Made by a program: the position numbers and the translations under genes. A DNA stretch of 64,000 nt, from NCBI RefSeq assembly GCF_000812865.1, contig NZ_JSYL01000005.1, positions 62,001 through 126,000 on the forward strand. Reading direction: 5' to 3'. Below the pieces are notes generated by a model that was not told where the DNA came from, searched no databases, and was given only the letters and a program-made list of their open reading frames with translations. This DNA comes from Kaistella jeonii (lineage in GTDB: Bacteria; Bacteroidota; Bacteroidia; Flavobacteriales; Weeksellaceae). Shown piece after piece: positions 23,225 through 31,454 of this stretch. Numbering within the stretch: position 1 is the first letter of the stretch; every line of letters begins with the position of its first letter.

Positions 23225-25153
23225 ATGAAAAAATTATATTTCCTTATATTAACTACCCTCTTTTCAGTAAGTCTTTTTTCTCAAGCATATGTTGAAAACA
23301 AAACTTTGGTTGATAATGAAGTGAAGAATTACGAAAAAATGATCAATTTTAATGTGAATCCAAACACTTTAAATTATGATCTGAAATACCAAAGGATGGA
23401 GGTGAACTTAGATCCGGCGATTTTGCAGATTTCGGGTTCGGTAACTTCTCATTTTTTACCAAATTCAGCAATGTCGAGTATTTATTTCGACTTCACCGAT
23501 CAAATTCCGGTATCTGAAATTCTTTATCACGGAACGAATTTAAATTTCCAGCAATTGTCCACGAAAGAATTAAAAATTGATTTCCCAACGACATTGCCCG
23601 CAAATACGTTGGATTCTTTGACTGTAAAATATTCAGGCGTACCCGATAATTCCGGCAGAACTTCTTTTTATGTGGGAAACCATTCAGGAAGTCCCGTGAT
23701 GTCAACATTGTCTGAACCTTACGGCGCGCAAAACTGGTTCCCGACGAAACAAAGTATGAACGATAAAATTGATCGGTTCGATATGAAAATTACAACGCCA
23801 GAACTTTACAGCGTAGCCTCAAACGGAAAATTAATGTCTGAAAATTTAATTGCAGGTAACAAAAAAGTTACATTTTGGCGGACCCAATATCCGACCGCTG
23901 CTTACTTAATTGCATTCTCCATCGGAGAATTTGTGAAGACCACAGATGTTATGGGAAATACATCATTTCCATATGTGAATTATTTATATCCTGACACGAG
24001 TGCAAATTCTGCAATTCAAAATAATTTGGAATGGACGAAGCAGTGCATGACGATTTTTGAAAATTATTTCGGACCTTATCCTTTTTCTAATGAAAAATAC
24101 GGTCACATGGAATTTGCTGTAAATGGAGCGTGCATGGAGCATCAAACAATGTCCTCCATGAGTTCTTTCGGGAAAACAGAAATTGCACATGAACTTTCCC
24201 ATCAATGGTTTGGCGATAAAATCACGTGTGGCTCCTGGAATGAAGCCTGGTTGAATGAAGGTTTTGCCACTTTTGCAGAACATGTAATATTTGAGAAAAA
24301 TATCAAGACGCACGCAGAATTTATGGCTCATTTATCCAACCAAATTAATGTGATTACAAGCCTTCCAAACGGAAAGATTTATGTGAATGACACTGATCTG
24401 GGAAATGTTGCTACTGTTTTCAGCGGACGGTTGACTTATGTAAAAGGCGGTTTTACTTTGCGCATGATCAAATGGATTTTGGGTGATGATGTCTTTTACC
24501 AAATGTTGAAAGATTATACTTCAAATCCGGCATTTATCTATAAATATGTAAAAACAGAGGATTTCAAAAATCAGATTTTGACTTCAACAGGAAAAGATTT
24601 TACAGAATTTTTTAATGACTGGATTTATGGTCAAGGTTATCCCACTTATACCATTAAATGGAATCAACCAGTTGCAATTCAGGATATTAAATTTTTGGTT
24701 TCTCAAACGCAAAGTGATCCGTCGGTTAGTTTTTTCAAATTGCCTTTGCCGATAAGAGTTACGGGAACAAATGGGGAAATCGCTGATCTCGTTTTAGACA
24801 ATACTTCAAACAGTCAGTCTTTTTCAAAAGCAATAAATTTTGAAGTTGCGACCGTAGAATTTAATAAAGAATATGAAATTATTGAAAAAAACTCAACCGT
24901 GATTTTTGATGCTGCGTTAGCAACCGATTCTAATGTAAAAGATGACATAGTTTTGTTTCCAAATCCTGTAAAAGATCAATTGAGCTTTAAAGGAATTTCA
25001 AAAGTTTCACCTTTCGAAATCTATTCGTTGGATGGTAAATTAATTAAAAAAGGAAATTATAAACCTTCCAGTTTTATTAATATTTCTACTTTTAATTCTG
25101 GTATTTATTTCATTAAAATTGACGGGAAAAATATCAAATTTTCGAAAAACTAG
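23225..25153 (+). CDS. Secreted M1-family metalloaminopeptidase with T9SS type A signal
   Basis: 642 residues. A signal peptide (MKKLYFLILTTLFSVSLFSQ) precedes an M1 N-terminal beta domain and a gluzincin catalytic domain: zinc site HELSH (His322, Glu323, His326) with the third ligand Glu345 in NEGFATF, the standard 18-residue spacing. The exopeptidase GxMEN motif appears as GACMEH, a variant at the last position, so substrate selectivity may differ. The final 75 residues are a T9SS type A sorting domain (LFPNPVKDQLSFKG, NSGIYFIKIDG). The protein is expected at the surface or outside the cell, degrading peptides. It stands alone. Confidence 0.92.
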   Translation: MKKLYFLILTTLFSVSLFSQAYVENKTLVDNEVKNYEKMINFNVNPNTLNYDLKYQRMEVNLDPAILQISGSVTSHFLPNSAMSSIYFDFTDQIPVSEILYHGTNLNFQQLSTKELKIDFPTTLPANTLDSLTVKYSGVPDNSGRTSFYVGNHSGSPVMSTLSEPYGAQNWFPTKQSMNDKIDRFDMKITTPELYSVASNGKLMSENLIAGNKKVTFWRTQYPTAAYLIAFSIGEFVKTTDVMGNTSFPYVNYLYPDTSANSAIQNNLEWTKQCMTIFENYFGPYPFSNEKYGHMEFAVNGACMEHQTMSSMSSFGKTEIAHELSHQWFGDKITCGSWNEAWLNEGFATFAEHVIFEKNIKTHAEFMAHLSNQINVITSLPNGKIYVNDTDLGNVATVFSGRLTYVKGGFTLRMIKWILGDDVFYQMLKDYTSNPAFIYKYVKTEDFKNQILTSTGKDFTEFFNDWIYGQGYPTYTIKWNQPVAIQDIKFLVSQTQSDPSVSFFKLPLPIRVTGTNGEIADLVLDNTSNSQSFSKAINFEVATVEFNKEYEIIEKNSTVIFDAALATDSNVKDDIVLFPNPVKDQLSFKGISKVSPFEIYSLDGKLIKKGNYKPSSFINISTFNSGIYFIKIDGKNIKFSKN

Positions 25154-25178
25154 ACTTTGAAATTCACCTGTTTTTAAA

Positions 25179-26018
25179 TTAACCCTCCAGCACATATTCA
25201 TTATAATGTCCGAGAAATTTTACATTTGCGCCAAAAGATCTTAATTCTGCCAAAGCGTTTTCTGATAAAATTGAATGCCATTCATTAGCAATATTAATAA
25301 AGAAAAAATAATTTCCTAATCCTGTTTTCAAAGTTCTGCTTTCAATTTTTGACAAGTTCATTTTTCGCCACGCAAAAACCGATAAAACCTGATGCAATCC
25401 TCCCGCATGATCTTCGGGAAGGGTTATAATTAAAGAAGTTTTCTCAGAAGTTTTAGGAAGATCTAACTGTAAATTATTTTTCTTTTTTGAGATGACGATA
25501 AATTTGGTATGATTCTGCTCAAAATCCTGAATATCAGAATTGATGATTTTTAAACCATACAATTTCGCGGCATAAGAATTTGCGATCGCGGCCCATTTTT
25601 CCTGAGGATTTTCTGCGACTAATTTTGCCGAAGCAGAAGTAGAACTGAAATCCTGCGTTTCCATATTCTTAAAATGGTCATTTCGGAAATGAAAAGTTTG
25701 CGCTAAAGCTTGCGGATGAGAAATAATTTTTTCGAAATCTTCATTATTAGGATTAATCATTAGATGATGCGCAATCGACATCACCGCTTCAGTTTCGATA
25801 AAAATATCTTCGAAATGGTAGAGATAATCCAAAGTCACAGAAACGGTTCCCTCAATAGAATTTTCGAGCGGAACCACTGCTTTTTCGACCTCGCCATTTT
25901 TTACCGCATTAAAACAATCTAAAATACTCGACTGCGGAATAAGTTCATTATCAGGAAATATTTGGGAACACGCCAACTGCGTGAAACTTGCGTGTGGACC
26001 GAGGAAAGCAATTTTCAT
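25179..26018 (-). CDS. pheA: Prephenate dehydratase
   Basis: 279 residues. The enzyme converts prephenate to phenylpyruvate in phenylalanine synthesis. It opens MKIAFLGPHASFTQLA, has AVVPLENSIEGTVSVTLDYL and the TKFIVI strand with the upstream threonine, and ends with an ACT domain (SLIITLPEDHAGGLHQVLSVFAWRKMNLSKIESRTL) that normally binds phenylalanine for feedback inhibition. There is no chorismate mutase domain, as usual in this phylum. Its ATG lies four bases after a perfect -7 box, so a leaderless mRNA is likely. It converges on the M1 peptidase gene with no terminator visible in the 25-base gap. Confidence 0.95.
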   Translation of the reverse strand: MKIAFLGPHASFTQLACSQIFPDNELIPQSSILDCFNAVKNGEVEKAVVPLENSIEGTVSVTLDYLYHFEDIFIETEAVMSIAHHLMINPNNEDFEKIISHPQALAQTFHFRNDHFKNMETQDFSSTSASAKLVAENPQEKWAAIANSYAAKLYGLKIINSDIQDFEQNHTKFIVISKKKNNLQLDLPKTSEKTSLIITLPEDHAGGLHQVLSVFAWRKMNLSKIESRTLKTGLGNYFFFINIANEWHSILSENALAELRSFGANVKFLGHYNEYVLEG

Positions 26019-26022
26019 TCAG

Positions 26023-26030
26023 CAAAAATA
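26023..26030 (-). promoter_or_regulatory. -7 box of pheA
   Basis: TATTTTTG on the reverse strand, ending four bases before ATG 26018. A TTTA at a 16-base spacing is the only -33 candidate. There is no room for a leader attenuator. Confidence 0.5.
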
Positions 26031-26160
26031 AAAAAGGCATTCGAGATAAAGTAGTTTTATTAAAGATAATTTTTTAATTTATTTTGATTTGAAAAGTTCT
26101 GAACTTCGAAAGATCATCACTTAAATTTAGTAGCTAAGGAATAACATATTGGCCAAAAAA

Positions 26161-26183
26161 AATCTGTACAAATAGTACAGATT
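26161..26183 (-). terminator. Terminator of the general-stress-like gene
   Basis: Perfect AATCTGTAC / GTACAGATT arms with a 5-base loop. The A run at 26154-26160 becomes the T run of the leftward transcript. Confidence 0.8.
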
Positions 26184-26208
26184 TTATTATTCAGAAAATA
26201 TTTTTCTT

Positions 26209-26652
26209 TTATGCTCTCACTTCGGTATTGATTCCTTCGCTGATCGCTCCACGGGAAATAGTCATTTGTGGCATTGAATAAATTTGAGATTTTGCTCTTA
26301 ATTCAACAATTTTTTTTACGTAATCTAAATTTTTTGCTTCTTCGATCGTCATGTCCTGAAATTCGTATATTTTCACAACATCATTCTTTTCGAATGATTT
26401 TTTAATGTTGTTTAATTCTTCTTCATTACGAACTGCAACACTTGTAATCAGACTTTCAACTTCAGCGCTTGCTTGAGTGTTTTTAAGACCTAAAAGTTTT
26501 TTCCAGAAGTTTCTTTTTTCTTCCTTAGAACTGTTTTTATTGGTTTTATAAATGATATAGTCTTCATTTTTAATGCCTGACTCTTCGATTCCTTCTGATA
26601 TTTCTTTTGCAAATTTTTGGTTTGGAAATAAACCTACTACTGTGTAATTCAT
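26209..26652 (-). CDS. General-stress-protein-17M-like protein (YflT-like)
   Basis: 147 residues. The N-terminal half (YTVVGLFPNQKFAKEISEGIEESG, then DYIIYKTN) and the repeat-like second strand set (ITSVAVRNEEELNNIKKSFEKNDVVKIYEF) resemble the ferredoxin-like fold of heat-induced YflT/GSP17M proteins, whose biochemical activity is not known. A lysine-rich linker (SKEEKRNFWKKLLGL) lies between. The C-terminal tail is disordered-looking. A -7 box (TATCTTTG, 26683-26690, reverse strand) lies 31 bases upstream and a terminator follows, so it is a single-gene unit. Confidence 0.7.
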   Translation of the reverse strand: MNYTVVGLFPNQKFAKEISEGIEESGIKNEDYIIYKTNKNSSKEEKRNFWKKLLGLKNTQASAEVESLITSVAVRNEEELNNIKKSFEKNDVVKIYEFQDMTIEEAKNLDYVKKIVELRAKSQIYSMPQMTISRGAISEGINTEVRA

Positions 26653-26682
26653 CTTGATATTTTTTTGTTTTTAATTTCTGTA

Positions 26683-26690
26683 CAAAGATA
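26683..26690 (-). promoter_or_regulatory. -7 box of the stress-protein gene
   Basis: TATCTTTG on the reverse strand, exact TAnnTTTG match, 31 bases before the ATG. TTTG occurs upstream at a 14-base spacing, shorter than the usual 19. Confidence 0.45.
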
Positions 26691-26858
26691 CTTCTCTTTT
26701 ACGTCAAAAAAGTTAATATTTAAGAAATTAATGCGTAATTGATAAAAATCATGTATTTTTTTACGAATATAATAATTGATATTGTCTATTTTAAGAAGTG
26801 GTTATTTTAGGTCATAATAAAGTAAGATAACTAGTCTGTGTTGAGGGAAAATATTAAA

Positions 26859-26866
26859 TATCTTTG
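26859..26866 (+). promoter_or_regulatory. -7 box of pepE
   Basis: TATCTTTG, exact TAnnTTTG match, 20 bases before ATG 26887. A TTG lies 15 bases upstream, shorter than the usual spacing. Confidence 0.45.
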
Positions 26867-26886
26867 TCTGATATAAAAATTCTATT

Positions 26887-27579
26887 ATGAATATTATTTT
26901 AGCATCAACTTCAACGCTTTTCGGGGGAAATTATTTAGAATATCTGCAACATGAAATAAAGGAACTTTTCACAGGAATCGAAGAGATCATTTTTATTCCT
27001 TTCGCAAGACCGGGCGGAATTTCGCATGAAGATTACACAAACACAGCGAGTATATTCTTTTCGAAACTTAATATTAAGGTGAAAGGTCTTCATGAATTTG
27101 AGGATAAAATCGAAGCAATAAATTTGGCGCAAGGTTTTTTCACCGGTGGCGGAAATACTTTTCTTTTGGTCAAAACTTTGCACGAACAAAATTTAATGAC
27201 TCTTTTAAAAGAAAATGTGGAAAAAGGAAAACCTTATTTAGGTTCCAGTGCAGGATCGAATATTGGTGGTCTCAATATGAAAACGACGAATGATATGCCG
27301 ATTGTTTATCCGCCAAGTTTTGAGACGATGGGATTGGTTCCTTTTAATATTAACCCACATTATTTAGATGCCAATCCGAATCTAAAACATAATGGTGAAA
27401 CAAGAGAAACTCGGATCAAAGAGTTTTTGACTCAAAATGACACCAAAGTAATCGGACTTCGGGAAGGAAACTGGATCCGCAAAGTTGGAAATAAAATTAC
27501 GGTTGAAGGAAATCAACTCACTAGAATTTTTGAAAAAAATAAAGAACCATACGAAATTGAAGCGGGAAGTGAATTGTAA
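26887..27579 (+). CDS. pepE: Dipeptidase E (peptidase family S51)
   Basis: 230 residues with the class-I glutamine-amidotransferase-like fold of peptidase S51. The nucleophile serine is in YLGSSAGSNIGGL (about residue 120), preceded by the strand FFTGGGNTFLLVKTL, and NPHYLDANPNLKHNGETR carries the expected histidine and downstream acidic residues. PepE cleaves Asp-X dipeptides in the cytosol. The length matches E. coli PepE. It ends one base before the stop codon of the convergent thioesterase gene, so the 3' ends of the two mRNAs must overlap. Confidence 0.93.
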   Translation: MNIILASTSTLFGGNYLEYLQHEIKELFTGIEEIIFIPFARPGGISHEDYTNTASIFFSKLNIKVKGLHEFEDKIEAINLAQGFFTGGGNTFLLVKTLHEQNLMTLLKENVEKGKPYLGSSAGSNIGGLNMKTTNDMPIVYPPSFETMGLVPFNINPHYLDANPNLKHNGETRETRIKEFLTQNDTKVIGLREGNWIRKVGNKITVEGNQLTRIFEKNKEPYEIEAGSEL

Positions 27580-27580
27580 A

Positions 27581-27991
27581 TTATTCCTGCCAGTTTTTAT
27601 CGATAAACTCCATTAAAAACGATGGGCATTTTATCACTTTATTTGTTTTGGAATCCAAAAAGAAAAGCGTTGTTTTGGCTTCCGTGATTTTCTGTTTAGA
27701 ACTGTTATAAATTTCATATTCAAACTCGACCCGAACTCCGGGAATTTTTTTGATGAAGGTATGAATTTCGAGAATTTCATCATACAAAGCAGGCTTCAAA
27801 TACTTAATGCTGTACTCCGAAACAGGCAACCAAATTCCCTGATTTTCAATCTCATCGTATGATATTCCTAATGTGCGAAAAAGCTCAACCCGCGCAACTT
27901 CGAGGTATTGAGCATAGATGCCGTAGTACACATATTTCATGGGATCTGTTTCTGCGTAACGTACTCGTATTGAGTGGGTTGTGTGTATCAT
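27581..27991 (-). CDS. Acyl-CoA thioesterase of the YbgC/4-hydroxybenzoyl-CoA type
   Basis: 136 residues, one hotdog domain. The active-site motif is YAETDPMKYVYYGIYAQYLEVARVE, shown here as YAETDPMKYVYYG with the catalytic aspartate at Asp16 or so, and LFRTLGISYDEIENQGIWLPV is typical of the YbgC group. It hydrolyses short or aromatic acyl-CoA thioesters; the YbgC members link to the Tol-Pal system in other bacteria, but no tol genes are nearby. A good promoter (28013-28044) lies 21 bases upstream. Convergent with pepE. Confidence 0.9.
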   Translation of the reverse strand: MIHTTHSIRVRYAETDPMKYVYYGIYAQYLEVARVELFRTLGISYDEIENQGIWLPVSEYSIKYLKPALYDEILEIHTFIKKIPGVRVEFEYEIYNSSKQKITEAKTTLFFLDSKTNKVIKCPSFLMEFIDKNWQE

Positions 27992-28012
27992 TGAAGTTTA
28001 AAATTGATCATA

Positions 28013-28044
28013 CAAATATATTTTTAAATAACCAATAGCACAAA
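28013..28044 (-). promoter_or_regulatory. Promoter of the YbgC-type thioesterase
   Basis: Reverse strand: TTTG (28041-28044), 20 bases, then TATATTTG (28013-28020), close to the TTTG-N19-TAnnTTTG consensus. It lies in the 133-base gap shared with divergent dnaA. Confidence 0.55.
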
Positions 28045-28124
28045 AATTTTTTTAAGAAATTTTAAAATTCGATATTTGTTGTCCTGCCAAAATTAAATAA
28101 TTCAGGAAAAATTGTACAAGGAAA

Positions 28125-29579
28125 ATGAATGAAAATTTAACTCTCATTTGGGAAAATTGTCTTCAGTTCATGAGAGATAATCTCAATGCCGCTGAAGATA
28201 ATACTGATCTAAAAAAACTAGAAAATTCTTTTGATTTGCTGTTCGATAACGTGCAGCCAGTTTCTTTGGTAAGCAATAATCTTACCCTTCTAGTCCCGAG
28301 TGATTTTTACAAAGAATACATTGAAGATAATTATTTGTCTTTGCTTTCTGCAGCGCTGAAAAAAAATATTGGAAAGGGAGTAAAACTTTGGTATTCTGTG
28401 ATGGAAAACAGACCAAGTGGTCAGGAAAAACCCATTACTGTTAACTTCAAGGGAAAAAGTATTCCTACGCCAAAAATTCAGGAAACTTTGCCACCGTCAT
28501 TTTCTGCAAATCTGATTAATCCTTTTGTTGTTCCGGGAATGAAAAAAGTGAACATCGATTCTAATCTGAAAGCTGATTTTTCTTTTGATAATTATGTGGA
28601 AGGAGAAAGCAATAAATTTGCCGCGACCGTAGCGAAATCGATTGCAAAAAGACCGGGCGCAACCGCATTTAATCCGCTATTTTTACATGGTGGTTATGGA
28701 GTTGGTAAAACGCATTTGGGTCACGCAGTCGGTTTAGAAGTTAAAAATTCTTATCCGGATAAAGTGGTTCTTTATCTTTCTTCCGAGAAATTTATTCAGC
28801 AATTCGTTTCTGCTGCTAAAGCTCATAAACAAACAGAATTTGCGAATTTCTATCAAATGGTTGATGTTTTGATCATCGATGATATTCAGTTTTTGTCTGG
28901 AAAAAAATCGACGCAGGACAGTTTCTTCCATATTTTCGACTATCTGCACCAAAACGGAAAACAGATCATCTTAACTTCTGATAAAGCGCCTGTTGATATA
29001 TTAGATATTCAGGAAAGAATTGTTTCCCGATTCAAATGGGGACTGTCTGCTGAAATAAAATCTCCTGATTTTGATACGAGAAGAAGAATTATTATCGATA
29101 AACTGAGCCGCGACGGGATTGTCTTAACAGAAGATATGCTGGATTATCTTGCCTCGGAAGTAAAAACTAATGTTCGTGAATTGATCGGGGTTATTAATTC
29201 AGTGATTGCATATTCGACAATATATAAGTCAGATTTATCATTGGAACTACTGAAAGAAACCATAAGTAAGATCGCAGCGAACCAGAAAAAAGTGATCAAT
29301 ATTCCTTATATTCAAGACGTTGTTTGTGAGTATTTTGGAATTGAAAGAGAGCAACTTTTATCGAAAACACGTAAAAGAGAAATTGCTCTTCCACGACAAT
29401 TGGCGATGTATTTTGCAAAAGAGTTGACCAACGCTACCTTTACGAAAATCGGTGAGGAAATGGGCGGAAAAGATCACTCAACCGTAATGTACGCTTGTGA
29501 TACGATCAAAGATGTTTCAAAAATTGATAAGGAACTGAAAAAATATGTAAAAGAATTAGGCGAAAAAATTAGACAATAA
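28125..29579 (+). CDS. dnaA: Chromosomal replication initiator protein DnaA
   Basis: 484 residues with all four DnaA domains: the N-terminal helicase-contact domain (LTLIWENCLQFMRDNL), a variable linker (about 90-145), and the AAA+ domain with Walker A HGGYGVGKTHL (about 188-198) and Walker B VLIIDDIQFLSGKKSTQ. Domain IV ends with IGEEMGGKDHSTVMYACDTI, the box-binding signature. It initiates replication at oriC. dnaN, recF and gyrB are not adjacent, common in Bacteroidota. I saw no cluster of DnaA boxes upstream, so oriC is not placed here. Confidence 0.98.
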   Translation: MNENLTLIWENCLQFMRDNLNAAEDNTDLKKLENSFDLLFDNVQPVSLVSNNLTLLVPSDFYKEYIEDNYLSLLSAALKKNIGKGVKLWYSVMENRPSGQEKPITVNFKGKSIPTPKIQETLPPSFSANLINPFVVPGMKKVNIDSNLKADFSFDNYVEGESNKFAATVAKSIAKRPGATAFNPLFLHGGYGVGKTHLGHAVGLEVKNSYPDKVVLYLSSEKFIQQFVSAAKAHKQTEFANFYQMVDVLIIDDIQFLSGKKSTQDSFFHIFDYLHQNGKQIILTSDKAPVDILDIQERIVSRFKWGLSAEIKSPDFDTRRRIIIDKLSRDGIVLTEDMLDYLASEVKTNVRELIGVINSVIAYSTIYKSDLSLELLKETISKIAANQKKVINIPYIQDVVCEYFGIEREQLLSKTRKREIALPRQLAMYFAKELTNATFTKIGEEMGGKDHSTVMYACDTIKDVSKIDKELKKYVKELGEKIRQ

Positions 29580-29605
29580 TTTGCTCATTAAATATCAAAA
29601 TAATA

Positions 29606-29636
29606 AAAAGGGATTTTTTTAAATTCCTTTTTTTAT
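29606..29636 (+). terminator. Terminator of dnaA
   Basis: AAAAGGGA / TTCCTTTT stem with one G-U pair around an AT-rich loop, followed by a T run. Confidence 0.65.
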
Positions 29637-29669
29637 TTGTATTTTCCGAACTTTGTAAAAATATTTTAT

Positions 29670-30146
29670 ATGAAAATTTTAATGGTTTGTCTCGGTAATA
29701 TCTGTCGCAGTCCGCTTGCAGAAGGAATTTTGAAATCAAAGTTACCCGATGATTTTACAGTAGATTCAGCGGGAACGCTCGAAAATAATGCAGGAAAAAG
29801 TCCAGATCACCGCTCCGTTTCGACTGCCCAAAAATATAATATCGATATCTCTGATCAGCGATCCAGACTCTTTGTTGCACAGGATTTTCAAAAATATGAT
29901 CGCATCTATGTAATGGACAAAAGCAATTTGAAAAATGTATTGTCTTTTTCAAACGATGAAGATGAACGCCAAAAAGTTTCCTTAATTTTAGGAGATCAGG
30001 AAGTTCCGGATCCTTTCTGGAGTGAAATAGAAGATTTCGACAAGGTCTATAAAATGCTCGATAAAGCTTCTGATAAGATTGCCGAAGAATTAAAAGAATC
30101 GGTTTTAAAAGAGCCAGGTAAAAGTAAAAAGAGCCAAGTTGATTAA
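29670..30146 (+). CDS. Low-molecular-weight protein tyrosine phosphatase
   Basis: 158 residues from ATG 29670; an upstream in-frame TTG (29637) would add 11 residues that relatives lack. The P-loop CLGNICRS (Cys7, Arg13) gives the C-x5-R active site, and DPFW near residue 117 supplies the general acid aspartate. The family removes phosphate from tyrosine residues, often in exopolysaccharide regulation, or from small molecules. No tyrosine kinase or capsule genes are nearby, so the role is unassigned. The C-terminal lysine-rich tail (PGKSKKSQVD) extends past the usual fold. Confidence 0.92.
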   Translation: MKILMVCLGNICRSPLAEGILKSKLPDDFTVDSAGTLENNAGKSPDHRSVSTAQKYNIDISDQRSRLFVAQDFQKYDRIYVMDKSNLKNVLSFSNDEDERQKVSLILGDQEVPDPFWSEIEDFDKVYKMLDKASDKIAEELKESVLKEPGKSKKSQVD

Positions 30147-30177
30147 TCGTTTTAAAAGAAATTTCTTTTCAAAATGC

Positions 30178-30241
30178 TGATCATCAAATCATCAAATCAT
30201 CACATCATCAAATCATCACATCATCAAATTAACAAATCATG
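30178..30241 (+). repeat. 8-bp tandem repeat running into a start codon
   Basis: Units AAATCATC, AAATCATC, ACATCATC, AAATCATC, ACATCATC, AAATTAAC and AAATCATG follow one another from 30186 to 30241, preceded by a partial unit. The ATG of the next gene is formed by the last unit. Changes in copy number would alter the leader but not the reading frame. Confidence 0.8.
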
Positions 30242-30937
30242 CTATTCCTTATTCCCGCTTATTTATCTGAAAACTCGCCCATTGATTATTTCGCCCCTTC
30301 GATTAAAGAATATATTTTAAAAACCGATTATTTCTTTGTGGAAAATGAAAAGACGGCCCGAAAAGTCATCAAATATTTCGCACCCGAGAAAAAACAAGCT
30401 GATCTGAAACTTTTCCTTTTAGATAAATATTCGGAAAGAAAAGATTTACAGGAAGCGCAGATGTTGATGATCAAAGGTCAGGATTTCGGCTTGTTATCAG
30501 AAGCTGGACTCCCGTGTATCGCTGATCCGGGAAATGTAATGGTGAAATGGTGTCACGAAAATTCTGTAAAAGTAATTCCGGTTAATGGACCTTCTTCTAT
30601 TATTTTAGCACTGATCTCCAGCGGTTTGAATGGTCAGGAATTTACGTTCCATGGATATTTGCCAATTGACCGTTCGGAAAGAAGATCTAAAATTGCAGCA
30701 CTCGAAAATCAAATTAATTCTACAGGATATTCTCAGATTTTTATGGAAACTCCGTATCGCAATAATCCACTATTTGAAGATTTGTGTAAGTTTCTTTCTC
30801 CACATATAAAGCTTTGTATTGCGGCGAATATCAATGATCCTGAGAATGAATTTATCAAGACTTTGACCATTAAAGAATGGCAGAAAAACAAACCGGAACT
30901 ACATAAAATTCCGGCAGTTTTTGTTTTGGGAAAATAA
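30239..30937 (+). CDS. SAM-dependent methyltransferase, tetrapyrrole-methylase/RsmI-like
   Basis: 232 residues. The fold motif is the tetrapyrrole methylase pattern: MLFLIPAYLSENSPIDYFAP, GLLSEAGLPCIADPGN and VIPVNGPSSIILALISSGL, then FHGYLP. These match RsmI (16S rRNA C1402 2'-O-methyltransferase) relatives, but the protein is shorter and is the second, divergent member usually found next to RsmI-type proteins in Flavobacteriia. The substrate is therefore uncertain. No Shine-Dalgarno-like site is present; the start is fused to an 8-bp tandem repeat. Confidence 0.83.
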   Translation: MLFLIPAYLSENSPIDYFAPSIKEYILKTDYFFVENEKTARKVIKYFAPEKKQADLKLFLLDKYSERKDLQEAQMLMIKGQDFGLLSEAGLPCIADPGNVMVKWCHENSVKVIPVNGPSSIILALISSGLNGQEFTFHGYLPIDRSERRSKIAALENQINSTGYSQIFMETPYRNNPLFEDLCKFLSPHIKLCIAANINDPENEFIKTLTIKEWQKNKPELHKIPAVFVLGK

Positions 30938-31000
30938 AGTTTAACAACCATTAACAGCTCTTTTGCATCATAGTTGATTATACTGGTGAAATAAATTATT

Positions 31001-31378
31001 ATGTCAGAAAAAAAATTAGCAGGAATCTGGATGGATTCGGAAAATGCAATCGTGGTAAAAAATCATGATATCGAAAGTTCATTTATGTTTTTTCTTTGCG
31101 ATCCTGTAAAACGTGAAGTTCAACACGGGAATTCCAGTGAAAAAAATGCAAACAACGTGGAACAAACCAATACTACAAAGTATTTTAAAGATTTGGAACA
31201 TTTGATTACTAATACTGTAGAACTTTATTTAACAGGTACGGGAACGATTCAAGAGCAGTTTAAAAATCATCTTGCAGAAACGCCCCAGTTTAAAAATTTA
31301 AAAGTGACGCTTGGTACGGATCAAAAAATGAGCGGCGAGCAATTTTTAGAAGAAGTAAAATCTCACTTCAACGTTTAG
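31001..31378 (+). CDS. Hypothetical protein with eRF1-like N-terminal strand
   Basis: 125 residues, not confidently recognised. It opens with KKLAGIWMDSENAIVV, similar to the GIWIDHxKA start of bacterial eRF1-like (baeRF-type) or ribosome-associated small proteins. After a middle segment rich in Asn/Thr (about 45-62), the end (TVELYLTGTGTIQEQFKNHL, FKNLKVTLGTDQKMSGEQFL) resembles the corresponding C-terminal part of that fold. The link to translation is a hypothesis. A strong terminator follows. Confidence 0.7.
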   Translation: MSEKKLAGIWMDSENAIVVKNHDIESSFMFFLCDPVKREVQHGNSSEKNANNVEQTNTTKYFKDLEHLITNTVELYLTGTGTIQEQFKNHLAETPQFKNLKVTLGTDQKMSGEQFLEEVKSHFNV

Positions 31379-31399
31379 GAAATTATTTTAAAAAATATT

Positions 31400-31436
31400 A
31401 AACCGTTTCTTCATTTTTGAGGAAACGGTTTTTTTG
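31400..31436. terminator. Bidirectional terminator
   Basis: A 14-bp stem, AAACCGTTTCTTCA / TGAGGAAACGGTTT, with one G-U pair and a T4 loop, followed by a T run and preceded by A-rich DNA. It lies between convergent genes. Confidence 0.88.
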
Positions 31437-31454
31437 TGATTTCTCTTAAAATTT

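Noticed and set aside
27992-28124. The dnaA upstream gap as oriC.
   Set aside because: I found no repeated DnaA boxes there; it holds the divergent thioesterase promoter and AT-rich DNA only.
30186-30241. Short-period repeats as a CRISPR array.
   Set aside because: Units are 8 bp without spacers, and no cas genes are near.
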